Source: DATFWC01 sp045801465 (GTDB lineage: Bacteria > Pseudomonadota > Alphaproteobacteria > Rhizobiales > Xanthobacteraceae). From it: DNA of 32,067 nt. A program made the translations under genes and the position numbers. Each line of letters starts with the position of its first letter. The first letter of the stretch is position 1. The DNA is taken from assembly GCA_045801465.1 (NCBI GenBank), contig JBJMSU010000206.1:1-32067 (forward strand), given 5' to 3'. Below are positions 15,396 to 24,638 of this stretch, piece after piece. The notes beneath the pieces are model-generated. The model ran no database searches. It was not told the origin of the DNA and saw only the letters and a list, made by a program, of their open reading frames with translations.

Positions 15396-16565
15396 TTAAG
15401 GCTGCCGCAGCCGGATCGTCAAGGGCAGCGCCGCGGCGCAAAGCGCGGCCATGATCCAGAATCCGTGCGCCCCCAGGCGGGCATAGATGAGGCCCGAGAG
15501 CAGCGTCAGCGCTGCGGTGGCGGCGCCGATCGCCAGGGTGCCGTAGATCGCCTGCGCGGTGGCGGCGAGCCCGGGCGGGACGACGGCGGCAAGCACGCGC
15601 ATGCAGGCGAGGTGGAAGAGCGCGAATGTCAGCCCGTGCAACGGCTGCATCAGCGCCAGAGCGACCACGTCGGCGCTCACGGCCATCACGGCCCACCGCA
15701 ACGTGCCGGCTGCCGCGGCGAGCGCCATGGCCCCCGCCGGCCCAAGCCGCCTGAGCAGCGCCGGACCGATGAGAAAGAACACGATGACCTCGGCGGCCAC
15801 CGATTCCGACCACAGCACGCTTGCCGTGGCTGGGCTGATACCGGCGGCGCTCCAGCGGATCACCGCGAAGGCGTCGTGCATGGCGTGACTGCCGAGCACG
15901 AGGGCGGCGATGAGGACGAGCCGGCGGAACGACGGCAATGCGACGAGGACGCGTACGTCGGCCGACGAAACCGGCCGACGATCCGCATCGGGTAGAGGTC
16001 GGCTGGCCGCGTCCGGCACCAGCAGGGTACAGCACGCCGCCGCGGCAAGGAGCCCGGCCTGCAGCCACAGGATCACCGTGAGGCCGAGCGCTCCGATCGC
16101 TTGTCCCGCCAGGATCGATCCGAAAATGAAAGCCGCCGAGCCGCTTCCGCGCACCCAACCATATTCGAAGCCCTGTCGCGGCCGCACCGAGGAAGCGAGC
16201 GCCAGCGCATCGGCAAGGGTCGTGGTCGGCGCCAGCGCGGCAGCATGCAACAGCGACACCAGCAACAGCGACCACAATCCATTCGCCGGAAGATAGCTGA
16301 GCGCCGCCATTGCGGCGCCCGCGGCGCACAGGCTGAGCACGGGCCGCAGGGCCGCCAAGCGGTCGGCGAGACGTCCCGCCGCCGGTCCGGCAAGCAACCG
16401 CACTCCAGTACTGGCGGCCAGCAGGACGCCGATCTCTTCTGCTTCCAGCCCGCGCGTTTGCAGGAACTGAGGCAGGAACGGCGATGCCACCCCGAAGGCC
16501 GCGTACATGACGGCGAACAGGAGGATGAAGCGCGCGAGCGCATTCGAGCCGGGCGACGGCAGCAT
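15396..16565 (-). CDS. MFS transporter, HcaT/phenylpropionate-permease-like
   Basis: The 389-residue protein has about twelve hydrophobic helices and the major facilitator loop 2-3 motif (GPAAGRLADRLAALRPVL, near residues 60-77). Blocks such as GFEYGWVRGSGSAAFIFGS, VLWSESVAAEVIVFF and QPLHGLTFALFHLACMR are characteristic of the small 3-phenylpropionate transporter (HcaT/PPP) group. It is therefore a likely proton-coupled importer of an aromatic acid or similar compound, but substrates vary within the group. It is divergent from maeB and precedes the hypothetical gene on the same strand with a 99-base gap. The start ATG at 16565 has only a weak AGGG upstream. Confidence 0.88.
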   Translation of the reverse strand: MLPSPGSNALARFILLFAVMYAAFGVASPFLPQFLQTRGLEAEEIGVLLAASTGVRLLAGPAAGRLADRLAALRPVLSLCAAGAAMAALSYLPANGLWSLLLVSLLHAAALAPTTTLADALALASSVRPRQGFEYGWVRGSGSAAFIFGSILAGQAIGALGLTVILWLQAGLLAAAACCTLLVPDAASRPLPDADRRPVSSADVRVLVALPSFRRLVLIAALVLGSHAMHDAFAVIRWSAAGISPATASVLWSESVAAEVIVFFLIGPALLRRLGPAGAMALAAAAGTLRWAVMAVSADVVALALMQPLHGLTFALFHLACMRVLAAVVPPGLAATAQAIYGTLAIGAATAALTLLSGLIYARLGAHGFWIMAALCAAALPLTIRLRQP

Positions 16566-16926
16566 GGCCCTATTCTAATCGGAATGCATTGGGAGAGAGC
16601 GCCGAAACGCCGACAACGGCGCGGTTTGCTTCCAAGAGCTTGGATTTAAGGGCCGCAGCATGCCGTACCTCGACATGCAAAGCGGATTGGCTCGCCGAGC
16701 GAACCTGGACGCGACGGGGATGTTTCCTCTTCGCGCTGTGAAATCCTGCGAGGCATGAGCGGGCGCGCCGCATGCCGCGGATCGGCTTTCTCACGCGCGC
16801 ATTCCGGATGAAGAGATCGGTGTGTTCGAGTTGAGCCAAGCACCGCGCGCTGACGCGTCCTTGAGTCGACGTCGCCTGCTCCGCTAATGTCTCGCCTTCA
16901 TGCAGGGCGAAAGGCCGGGATCCACA
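16566..16926. other. 361-base divergent intergenic region between the MFS gene and maeB
   Basis: Open frames inside it are short or antisense shadows, and no RNA gene or strong repeat was recognised. It should hold the divergent promoters for the MFS gene and maeB. The only specific signal seen is the candidate maeB promoter at 16861-16889. Confidence 0.6.
16861..16889 (+). promoter_or_regulatory. Candidate maeB promoter
   Basis: TTGAGT (16861-16866) and CTAATG (16884-16889) are separated by 17 bases, resembling the alphaproteobacterial sigma-70 pattern TTGAC-N17-CTATAT with two or three mismatches. Transcription from it would begin about 30 bases before the ATG at 16927. It would place the alternative ATG at 16900 practically at the transcript end. 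Confidence 0.35.
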
Positions 16927-19200
<2,274 letters not shown>

Positions 19201-19237
19201 GCCGCCGCACGGATGTCCGCCGAACAAGGAGAAGGCG

Positions 19238-20134
19238 ATGAGCAAACCCAGCCTGTCCGGCGTCATTGCGGCGATCGCCACCGCGGTCGGCGGCGACGGC
19301 GAACCCGACGCCGCGCGCTCGGTCGCGCTGGCGCGCCATTTGCTCGATCACGGCTGTGACGGGCTCAACGTGCTCGGCACCACCGGCGAGGCGACGTCGT
19401 TCTCGCTGGGCCAACGCAAAGCCCTGATGAGCGCTTATGCGCAAGCCGGCCTGCCGATGGAGCGGCTGATGGTCGGCACCGGGGCGGCGGCGCTCGCCGA
19501 CGCCCTGGCGCTGACGCGCCACGCCGCCGAACTGGGCTTTGCCGGCGCGCTGGTGCTGCCGCCGTTCTATTACAAAGGCGTGCCGGACGACGGCCTGTTC
19601 GATTTCATTGCAGCCATCGTCGGCGGCACCGCCGGCCGCCCGATACCGATCTACCTTTATCATTTCCCGGCAAATTCCGGCGTCCCGTGGGCGCTCGCCC
19701 TGATCCGGCGCCTGATCGATGCCTTCGGCCAACGGATCGTCGGATTGAAGGACTCCTCCGGCGATATGGCCTATGCCCGCGAGGCGGCGGCGATCGCATC
19801 CGACTTCGCCGTCTTTCCCTCGACCGAGGCAGCGCTGCCGGAGGCGCGCGGCGGTCCCTTCGCCGGCTGCATTTCCGCGACCGCCAATCTGAACGCGGAC
19901 CTATGCGCCCGCGCCTACCGGCATGGCGATGCCGGCGCCCTCGCGGCCGCCGTCACCATCCGCAGGCTGTTCGACGGCAAGCCGCTGGTATCGGGCGTGA
20001 AAGCGCTGCTGGCGCACATCCATGGCGACCCCGGTTGGGCGCGCACCATGCCTCCGCTCGTGCCCTATTCTGCCGCCGACCGCGCCCTCGCGATTGCCGG
20101 CTACGATGGGGTGCGAGCCAAGCGGGTCGCGTGA
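19238..20134 (+). CDS. Dihydrodipicolinate synthase/N-acetylneuraminate lyase family protein
   Basis: A 298-residue class I aldolase/lyase barrel. It contains the carboxylate-binding G47-T-T-G-E51 loop, Y141 in Y-L-Y-H-F-P, and the Schiff-base lysine K171 in I-V-G-L-K-D-S-S-G-D, so it should be active. True DapA and several sugar-acid lyases share these residues. The loop after Y141 (H-F-P-A-N-S-G) and the divergent C-terminal half favour a catabolic keto-acid lyase or aldolase over housekeeping DapA, but this cannot be decided by eye. The ATG at 19238 follows AAGGAG at about 7 bases; an upstream in-frame ATG at 19193 overlaps the maeB end and is rejected. It lies 37 bases after maeB and may be co-transcribed with it, in which case pyruvate is a shared metabolite. 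Confidence 0.88.
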   Translation: MSKPSLSGVIAAIATAVGGDGEPDAARSVALARHLLDHGCDGLNVLGTTGEATSFSLGQRKALMSAYAQAGLPMERLMVGTGAAALADALALTRHAAELGFAGALVLPPFYYKGVPDDGLFDFIAAIVGGTAGRPIPIYLYHFPANSGVPWALALIRRLIDAFGQRIVGLKDSSGDMAYAREAAAIASDFAVFPSTEAALPEARGGPFAGCISATANLNADLCARAYRHGDAGALAAAVTIRRLFDGKPLVSGVKALLAHIHGDPGWARTMPPLVPYSAADRALAIAGYDGVRAKRVA

Positions 20135-20145
20135 GCGCGCGAGCG

Positions 20146-20173
20146 TTGACGGGTCTGCGCCGCGTGCTATAAG
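20146..20173 (+). promoter_or_regulatory. Strong candidate rpsT promoter
   Basis: TTGACG (20146-20151) and CTATAAG (20167-20173) are separated by 15-16 bases, close to the rhizobial sigma-70 consensus CTTGAC-N17-CTATAT. It lies 12 bases after the stop of the lyase gene and would give rpsT a leader of about 90 bases carrying the palindrome at 20181-20204. Confidence 0.7.
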
Positions 20174-20180
20174 CCGCGAT

Positions 20181-20204
20181 CGGCGGCGAGGCGCCTCGCC
20201 GCCG
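20181..20204 (+). repeat. Perfect 24-base palindrome at the 5' end of the rpsT leader
   Basis: CGGCGGCGAGGC followed immediately by its exact reverse complement. In RNA it would form a very stable GC hairpin starting within about ten bases of the predicted transcription start. It could protect the 5' end, act in S20 autoregulation, or be an operator; the sequence alone cannot decide. No T tract follows it, so it is not a normal intrinsic terminator. Confidence 0.7.
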
Positions 20205-20269
20205 CTTCCTTTCAGCTTGTCGATGAGCGCGCACGGACCGTCGTCCTCGTGAGCGCAACGGGATCCCAG

Positions 20270-20536
20270 ATGGCGAATACCAAGTCCGCCAAGAAAGCCG
20301 CCCGCAAGATCGTGCGCCGCACCGAGATCAATAAGGCGCGCAGGTCGCAGATGCGGACCTTCGTCCGCAAGGTCGAAGAGGCCATCGCCTCCGGCAACCG
20401 GGACACGGCACTCGCCGCCTTGAAAGAAGCAGAGCCCGTCATCATGCGGGCGGCGCAGAAGGGCGTGGTGCACAAGCACACGGCCAGCCGCAAGGTCTCG
20501 CGGTTGAGCCACCGGGTCGCCCAGCTTGGCGCCTAA
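20270..20536 (+). CDS. rpsT: 30S ribosomal protein S20
   Basis: The 88-residue, lysine/arginine-rich protein begins MANTKSAKKAARKIVRR and has the S20 pattern of three long helices that bind 16S rRNA, including RRSQMRTFVRKVEEAI and the C-terminal KGVVHKHTASRKVSRL. The length is typical (86-90). The ATG at 20270 is chosen because nearly all S20 proteins start M-A-N-x-x-S-A; an in-frame ATG-less extension to 20249 lies in the leader. It has its own promoter (20146-20173) and a structured leader. Placement directly before dnaA is usual in Hyphomicrobiales. Confidence 0.97.
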   Translation: MANTKSAKKAARKIVRRTEINKARRSQMRTFVRKVEEAIASGNRDTALAALKEAEPVIMRAAQKGVVHKHTASRKVSRLSHRVAQLGA

Positions 20537-20607
20537 GGTTTGCTGTTTCGGCATTTAGCGACCGAAATGTGACACGTTGGATGCCCCCGACTTTGGACGC
20601 CAGTGTT

Positions 20608-20874
20608 GAGTCGCTGTCACATGTGTTGCAGATTCGCCACGAAAATTGGCAAATCCCCTTAAAGCATCACGGCGGGTTAAGATCGGGGATGCGCGCGCCG
20701 GGTTACCCGCGTTTTTTGCTCAGGGAAACCGACGAGGGGCCAAACGTTTAAAGGGAAAGCACGAAAGGGGACTTTGAGTCCGGTCCGCGGAGTTTTTTGT
20801 TTCGGGCTGCGGATGATGGCCATCCGAAGGCAGTCATTCCCCCTCTCGATCCCGGCGATTCCGTGGCGCGATTC
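20608..20874. promoter_or_regulatory. Cluster of five GANTC (CcrM methylation) sites
   Basis: GAGTC at 20608 and 20776, and GATTC at 20631, 20857 and 20870. With four fixed bases about one site per 256 bases is expected, so five in 267 bases is dense, and the remaining 640 bases up to dnaA contain none. CcrM methylation of GANTC controls dnaA and other cell-cycle promoters in Caulobacter and relatives, so a link with dnaA transcription or origin timing is plausible. Confidence 0.5.
20696..20717 (+). terminator. Candidate intrinsic terminator downstream of rpsT
   Basis: A GC hairpin (CGGG-TTA-CCCG at 20699-20709, extended by C-G and G-C pairs around one bulged C) is followed immediately by six T residues (20712-20717). 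It lies about 160 bases after the rpsT stop and would end that transcript before the dnaA leader. Confidence 0.45.
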
Positions 20875-21074
20875 AAAGATTTGTCATGAACTGTTCACAA
20901 ATGTGTTTTCACCTTCCGGCGGTCTTGTCTCGCCCGCGCGCTGGGCCCGCCCGGCGAAAGCCGTTGCAGGCTGACCACGGTGTGTTATTGTCCCCGTCAT
21001 TCCGGGCTTGCAGAAGTTCACGGAAAGGAAGCGTGTAGTACTTGGGGTTATGGGTGGGGCGCATTCAAGCTATC

Positions 21075-21092
21075 ATCAGTAGATCTGCTGAT
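21075..21092. repeat. 18-base palindrome upstream of dnaA
   Basis: ATCAG and CTGAT arms around TAGATCTG give a palindrome broken only by one T/G pair. Its size and symmetry fit a dimeric-regulator operator. It lies about 425 bases before the dnaA start. Confidence 0.4.
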
Positions 21093-21223
21093 ATGCTGCG
21101 TCTTCGCAAACTTTGACCTCAACATTACTGACGCCTCGTCTGATCCGGAACTGTGCGATGTCCTCATGTAGCGAGTGGCGTCCCGGCGCGTTTCTTTAGA
21201 AACCTAGAAACAGGAATAGCAGC

Positions 21224-21244
21224 CATCGCGTCGCGTGCGCGATG
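21224..21244. repeat. 7-base-arm hairpin upstream of dnaA
   Basis: CATCGCG (21224-21230) and CGCGATG (21238-21244) are exact inverted copies around a seven-base loop. A further smaller hairpin (TCTGG/CCAGA, 21350-21364) lies nearer dnaA. Both would be in the dnaA leader if transcription starts upstream of them. Confidence 0.4.
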
Positions 21245-21516
21245 GGGAGGGGGCTCTATGCGCATCGTGCCGCGATCATTGTCTATTTCGACATTGGCCT
21301 GGGGAGGCTGCGTGGGGGCACAGCAGCGGGCCGTTATCGATTTGTCGCGTCTGGTTCAGCCAGAAGCGCGCATCCTCATTGTGACCCCCGCGCACGGCGC
21401 ACAGCCGCCTCCAGCCGCGTAGTCCAGTCGCAATCCGAATTTTGTCGGCGTGGGGACCTGCCAGCAGCAATGCGGGCTGGGCAAGGATTGACATCATCCA
21501 TCCTGAGAGCAACCAC

Positions 21517-23034
21517 ATGTTGAAAATCTCTGCGACAAGCGGTGAAGTTCTTCCGTCCAGGGTACCGCATCCCACTGAGCTCGCGCCGGATGACAATGCC
21601 GCGGCCGGTCTGCAGCTTTCCGGTCAGGAGCGCTGGGCGCGCGTGAAGAAGCGGCTCCGCACAGAGGTTGGCGACGACATTTTTTCCAGCTGGTTCGCCC
21701 GTATGGATCTTGAGGCGATCGAGGACGACGCAGTCCGGTTTTCCGTACCGACCCGTTTTCTCAAGAGCTGGATTCAAGCTCACTACATTGAACGCGTGCT
21801 CGCGTGCTGGCAGGCCGAGCAGTTTTCCGTCCGCCGCGTCGAGCTGCTGGTGCGATCGGCGGTGCTGCGTACCTCGCAGGGCAAATCGAAGCCGGAGCAG
21901 GCCCCGGAGCCTGGGCGCGAGGTTCGCGAGGTCGCCAAAGACGCGCCTCGCGCCGTCGCGGCGCCGGTGGCAAGCGCCCACGAGGCGCTCGGCGGCTCTC
22001 CGCTCGATCCGCGCCTGACGTTCGAGACATTTGCGGTCGGCCACGCAAACACGCTGGCGCATGCCGCCGCCAAGCAGGTCGCAGCCTCGCGCCGCCGCGA
22101 CCCGGTGATGTTCAATCCGCTCTATGTCCATGCCGGTGTCGGCCTGGGCAAGACCCACCTGCTGCAGGCCGTCGCGTGGACCGGAAATGCCGCCGGCGAA
22201 CGCAAGGTGCTCTATCTCACGGCCGAGAAATTCATGTACGGCTTCGTTTCGGCGCTGAAGAGCCAGACCGCCCTCGCCTTCAAGGAATCGCTGCGCGGCA
22301 TCGATGTCCTCGTTATCGACGACCTGCAGTTCCTGCAGGGCAAATCGACCCAGGCGGAGTTCTGCCACACGCTGAACGCGCTCATCGATGCCGGCCGGCA
22401 GGTCGTCATCGCCGCCGATCGCCCGCCGGCGGATCTCGAGACGCTCGACGATCGCGTGCGCTCGCGCCTCGCCGGTGGCCTCGTGGTGGAAATGGGACCC
22501 CTCGATGAGGACCTGCGGCTGAAGATCCTGGTCGCGCGCGTCGCCGCCGCGCGGCAGCATCACCCCGGCTTCGACGTGCCGGCGCCCGTGCTCGCCTTCA
22601 TCGCCAAGACGGTGACGCATAACGGTCGCGATCTCGAGGGCGCCCTCAACCGTCTGCTCGCGCATAATAAGCTCAGCGGCCATCCGGTAACCATGGACAT
22701 GGCCGAGCGCGCCGTCCGTGATCTCATCCGGCCGCAGGAACCCAAGCGCGTCAAGATCGAGGACATCCAGCGCACCGTAGCACGCCAGTACAACGTCAGC
22801 CGCGCCGACCTCCTGTCGTCGCGTCGCACCGCGAACGTGGTGCGGCCGCGCCAGATCGCGATGTATCTCGCCAAGACGCTGACATTGCGATCCTTGCCGG
22901 AGATCGGTCGACGCTTCGGCGGGCGCGATCATACGACCGTGCTGCACGCGGTGCGCAAGATCGAGGGCCTGGTGGATACGGACACGACGCTCGCCGAGGA
23001 GATCGAGCTCCTGAAGCGCCTGCTGCAGGAATAA
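21517..23034 (+). CDS. dnaA: Chromosomal replication initiator protein DnaA
   Basis: Binds DnaA boxes and opens the origin. The 505-residue protein has domain I (about 35-115, ERWARVKKRLRTEVGDDIFSSWF), a linker rich in E, P and A (about 118-160), and the AAA+ domain III with Walker A G207-V-G-L-G-K-T213 and Walker B V-L-V-I-D268-D269. It ends with helix-turn-helix domain IV carrying the signature G-G-R-D-H-T-T-V-L-H-A-V (about 468-479). About 35 residues precede domain I, a little more than in enteric DnaA but usual for Alphaproteobacteria. The ATG at 21517 has GAGAG about 9 bases upstream; the in-frame extension to 21442 is not family-like. It is followed by a 387-base gap before dnaN. Confidence 0.97.
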   Translation: MLKISATSGEVLPSRVPHPTELAPDDNAAAGLQLSGQERWARVKKRLRTEVGDDIFSSWFARMDLEAIEDDAVRFSVPTRFLKSWIQAHYIERVLACWQAEQFSVRRVELLVRSAVLRTSQGKSKPEQAPEPGREVREVAKDAPRAVAAPVASAHEALGGSPLDPRLTFETFAVGHANTLAHAAAKQVAASRRRDPVMFNPLYVHAGVGLGKTHLLQAVAWTGNAAGERKVLYLTAEKFMYGFVSALKSQTALAFKESLRGIDVLVIDDLQFLQGKSTQAEFCHTLNALIDAGRQVVIAADRPPADLETLDDRVRSRLAGGLVVEMGPLDEDLRLKILVARVAAARQHHPGFDVPAPVLAFIAKTVTHNGRDLEGALNRLLAHNKLSGHPVTMDMAERAVRDLIRPQEPKRVKIEDIQRTVARQYNVSRADLLSSRRTANVVRPRQIAMYLAKTLTLRSLPEIGRRFGGRDHTTVLHAVRKIEGLVDTDTTLAEEIELLKRLLQE

Positions 23035-23037
23035 ATC

Positions 23038-23112
23038 CTAGTGGCTCGCTTCCGACGTTGGTGATACATCGCAGCACGCTGCGACACGAACTTCGGAAGC
23101 CAATGGCACTAG
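23038..23112. repeat. 75-base imperfect inverted repeat immediately after dnaA
   Basis: The outer arms CTAGTG...CGCTTCCGACGTT and, inverted, AACTTCGGAAGCC...CACTAG match with one gap and a few changes. The centre is ATACATCGCAGCACGCTGCG, which itself contains a CGCAGC/GCTGCG hairpin. The element starts four bases after the dnaA stop, so it may be a mobile palindromic repeat that acts as the dnaA terminator. Confidence 0.6.
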
Positions 23113-23329
23113 CAAGCCGATGATTCCAATGCCGCTTTTGATTCGAAGTTGCTAAACGAGCTGGCGGCAGGCAGAAGGAACTTCAAATCGGCGGCACTCG
23201 CCCGCGCGGGTGGCGCAAGCCGCGCGATGACGATCGTCAGGATCGATCCAGCCAGCAAAAGGCCTGGGTAAAAAATCGTTGCCGGCCCGCGCCGCCCTTG
23301 CCGAAACCGCTTCCCCGCGTCACTTTCAG

Positions 23330-23389
23330 GCCCCGGCGTGCTTCGCCCGCCGGGGCTGTTGCCGCGCTCGGGCCGATCGCCCGGGCGCG
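23330..23389 (+). repeat. Two tandem GC-rich hairpins in the dnaN leader
   Basis: First stem GCCCCGGCG/CGCCGGGGC (23330-23338 with 23348-23356, nine-base loop). Second stem CGCGCTCGGGC/GCCCGGGCGCG (23363-23373 with 23379-23389, one G-U pair, five-base loop). Only six bases separate them, and the dnaN ATG follows 32 bases later. They could set dnaN translation or attenuate transcription; no T tract follows. Confidence 0.6.
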
Positions 23390-23421
23390 GCCCGTCTCTT
23401 GCGTCGAGCGGGGTTCCCTTC

Positions 23422-24540
23422 ATGAAGCTCACCGTCGAGCGCGCCCAACTGCTCAAATCGCTCGGTCACGTGCACCGGGTGGTCGAGCGGCGCAATACCA
23501 TCCCAATTTTGGCCAACGTCTTGATCCGCGCCGACAAGTCGGCGCTCAGCGTGAAGGCGACGGATCTCGATCTCGAGGTAATCGAAACGCTCGGCGCCGA
23601 AACCGGCGCCGCCGGCGGCACCACGGTTCCGGCCCATATGTTCTACGACATCGTCCGCAAGCTGCCGGAAGGGTCGCAGATCGGCCTCGAGGCGCTGGGA
23701 GACCGGGCCTCCTTGGCGATCCGGGCCGGTCGTGCGCGCTTCACCCTGCAGACGCTGCCCGACACCGATTTTCCCGATCTCGCTGCCGGCGAGATGACGC
23801 ACCGCTTCGCGCTCGTCGCCAGCGATCTCAAACGGCTGATCGACAAGACGCAATTCGCCATCTCGACCGAGGAGACGCGCTACTATCTCAACGGCATCTA
23901 TCTCCACACCGCGGGCAGCGGCAACGCCATGGCGCTGCGCGCCGTCGCCACGGACGGCCATCGGCTGGCCCAGGTCGAGCTTCCCATGCCGGCCGGCGCC
24001 GCCGGCATGCCGGGCATCATCGTGCCGCGCAAGGCGGTCGGCGAGGTCCAGCGCCTGATCGAGAACGCCGAGGCCGAGGTCGGCATCGAATTGTCGCAGA
24101 CCAAGATCCGCTTCACGATCGGCGACGTGGTGCTGACGTCCAAGCTCATCGACGGGACGTTCCCGGACTACGCGCGCGTCATTCCGCTGGGCAACGACAA
24201 GCAGCTCACGGTCGACAAAGCGGAGTTCGAAGCCGCCGTGGACCGGGTCTCGACCGTGTCCAGCGAGCGCGGGCGGGCGGTCAAGCTGTCGCTGAGCGCG
24301 GGCCGCATGGTGCTGTCCGTCACCAATCCGGATTCCGGCAGCGCCACCGAGGAACTCGAGGTCGACTACGAATCCGACCCGCTCGATATCGGATTCAACT
24401 CGCGCTACCTCCTCGACATTGCGGCGCAGATCGAGGGCGAGGGCGCCGTGCTCAAGCTCGCCGACCCGGGTTCCCCCACTTTGATCCAGGATCGCGACGC
24501 CGCCGGCGCCATTTATGTGCTGATGCCGATGCGGGTGTGA
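23422..24540 (+). CDS. dnaN: DNA polymerase III beta subunit (sliding clamp)
   Basis: Forms the ring that tethers the polymerase to DNA. The 372-residue length is standard for the three-domain clamp. Typical blocks are seen: MKLTVERAQLLKSL, ERRNTIPILANVLI, VKATDLDLEV, RARFTLQTLPDTDFPDL, YYLNGIYLH, ATDGHRLAQVELP, DGTFPDYARVIP and the C terminus IYVLMPMRV, which fits the family consensus ending. The ATG at 23422 matches the family N terminus M-K-x-x-V; an open frame upstream to 23338 runs through the leader hairpins and is rejected. It is followed by a repeat element and then recF. Confidence 0.97.
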   Translation: MKLTVERAQLLKSLGHVHRVVERRNTIPILANVLIRADKSALSVKATDLDLEVIETLGAETGAAGGTTVPAHMFYDIVRKLPEGSQIGLEALGDRASLAIRAGRARFTLQTLPDTDFPDLAAGEMTHRFALVASDLKRLIDKTQFAISTEETRYYLNGIYLHTAGSGNAMALRAVATDGHRLAQVELPMPAGAAGMPGIIVPRKAVGEVQRLIENAEAEVGIELSQTKIRFTIGDVVLTSKLIDGTFPDYARVIPLGNDKQLTVDKAEFEAAVDRVSTVSSERGRAVKLSLSAGRMVLSVTNPDSGSATEELEVDYESDPLDIGFNSRYLLDIAAQIEGEGAVLKLADPGSPTLIQDRDAAGAIYVLMPMRV

Positions 24541-24548
24541 GCGACGGC

Positions 24549-24632
24549 AAATAGCGAGTGGCGAGTAGCAAGCAGGGGCGTGGTGCACCCTGGCTCGATT
24601 CGCTATTCGCCATTCGCCACTCGCCATTCGCG
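24549..24632. repeat. Heptamer-array palindromic repeat between dnaN and recF
   Basis: The right arm is five tandem 7-base units at 24598-24632: ATTCGCT, ATTCGCC, ATTCGCC, ACTCGCC, ATTCGCG. The left arm (about 24553-24573) carries three units in reverse complement: AGCGAGT, GGCGAGT, AGCAAGC. A CAGGG/CCCTG pair surrounds the centre. The element fills almost the whole 98-base gap and ends seven bases before the recF ATG, so the recF ribosome-binding region derives from it. Confidence 0.75.
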
Positions 24633-24638
24633 TCGCCC

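Larger units (their letters stand above)
20537..21516. other. 980-base non-coding region between rpsT and dnaA (dnaA control region, possible origin)
   Basis: No credible gene was found; the small open frames here have no family features and poor codon bias. The left third holds five GANTC sites and an intrinsic-terminator-like hairpin. The right two thirds hold several palindromes and are less GC-rich than the flanks. No good match to the DnaA box TTATCCACA was found on either strand; the best is CTGTTCACA (20889-20897) with three mismatches. An origin is therefore possible but unproven; in several Alphaproteobacteria oriC lies near hemE and not near dnaA. Confidence 0.5.
23035..23421. other. 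387-base intergenic region between dnaA and dnaN
   Basis: Holds an imperfect inverted repeat right after dnaA (23038-23112) and two GC-rich hairpins just before dnaN (23330-23389). The middle has no gene that can be supported. A minus-strand frame here contains a hydrophobic run (about 23210-23275) but has no family match and no credible start. A dnaN promoter probably lies in the middle; none was clear. Confidence 0.5.

Noticed and set aside
21488..21516. TTGACA resembling a -35 element just before dnaA
   Set aside because: The corresponding -10 would fall on AACCAC at the start codon; spacing and sequence do not fit.
21376..22947. 523-residue minus-strand open frame opposite dnaA
   Set aside because: Shadow of dnaA with biased composition and no domain.
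23109..23456. 115-residue minus-strand frame with a hydrophobic helix in the dnaA-dnaN gap
   Set aside because: Its N-terminal half is antisense to dnaN and its leader hairpins, its C-terminal end comes from the palindromic repeat, and there is no ribosome binding site; the hydrophobic run alone is not enough.
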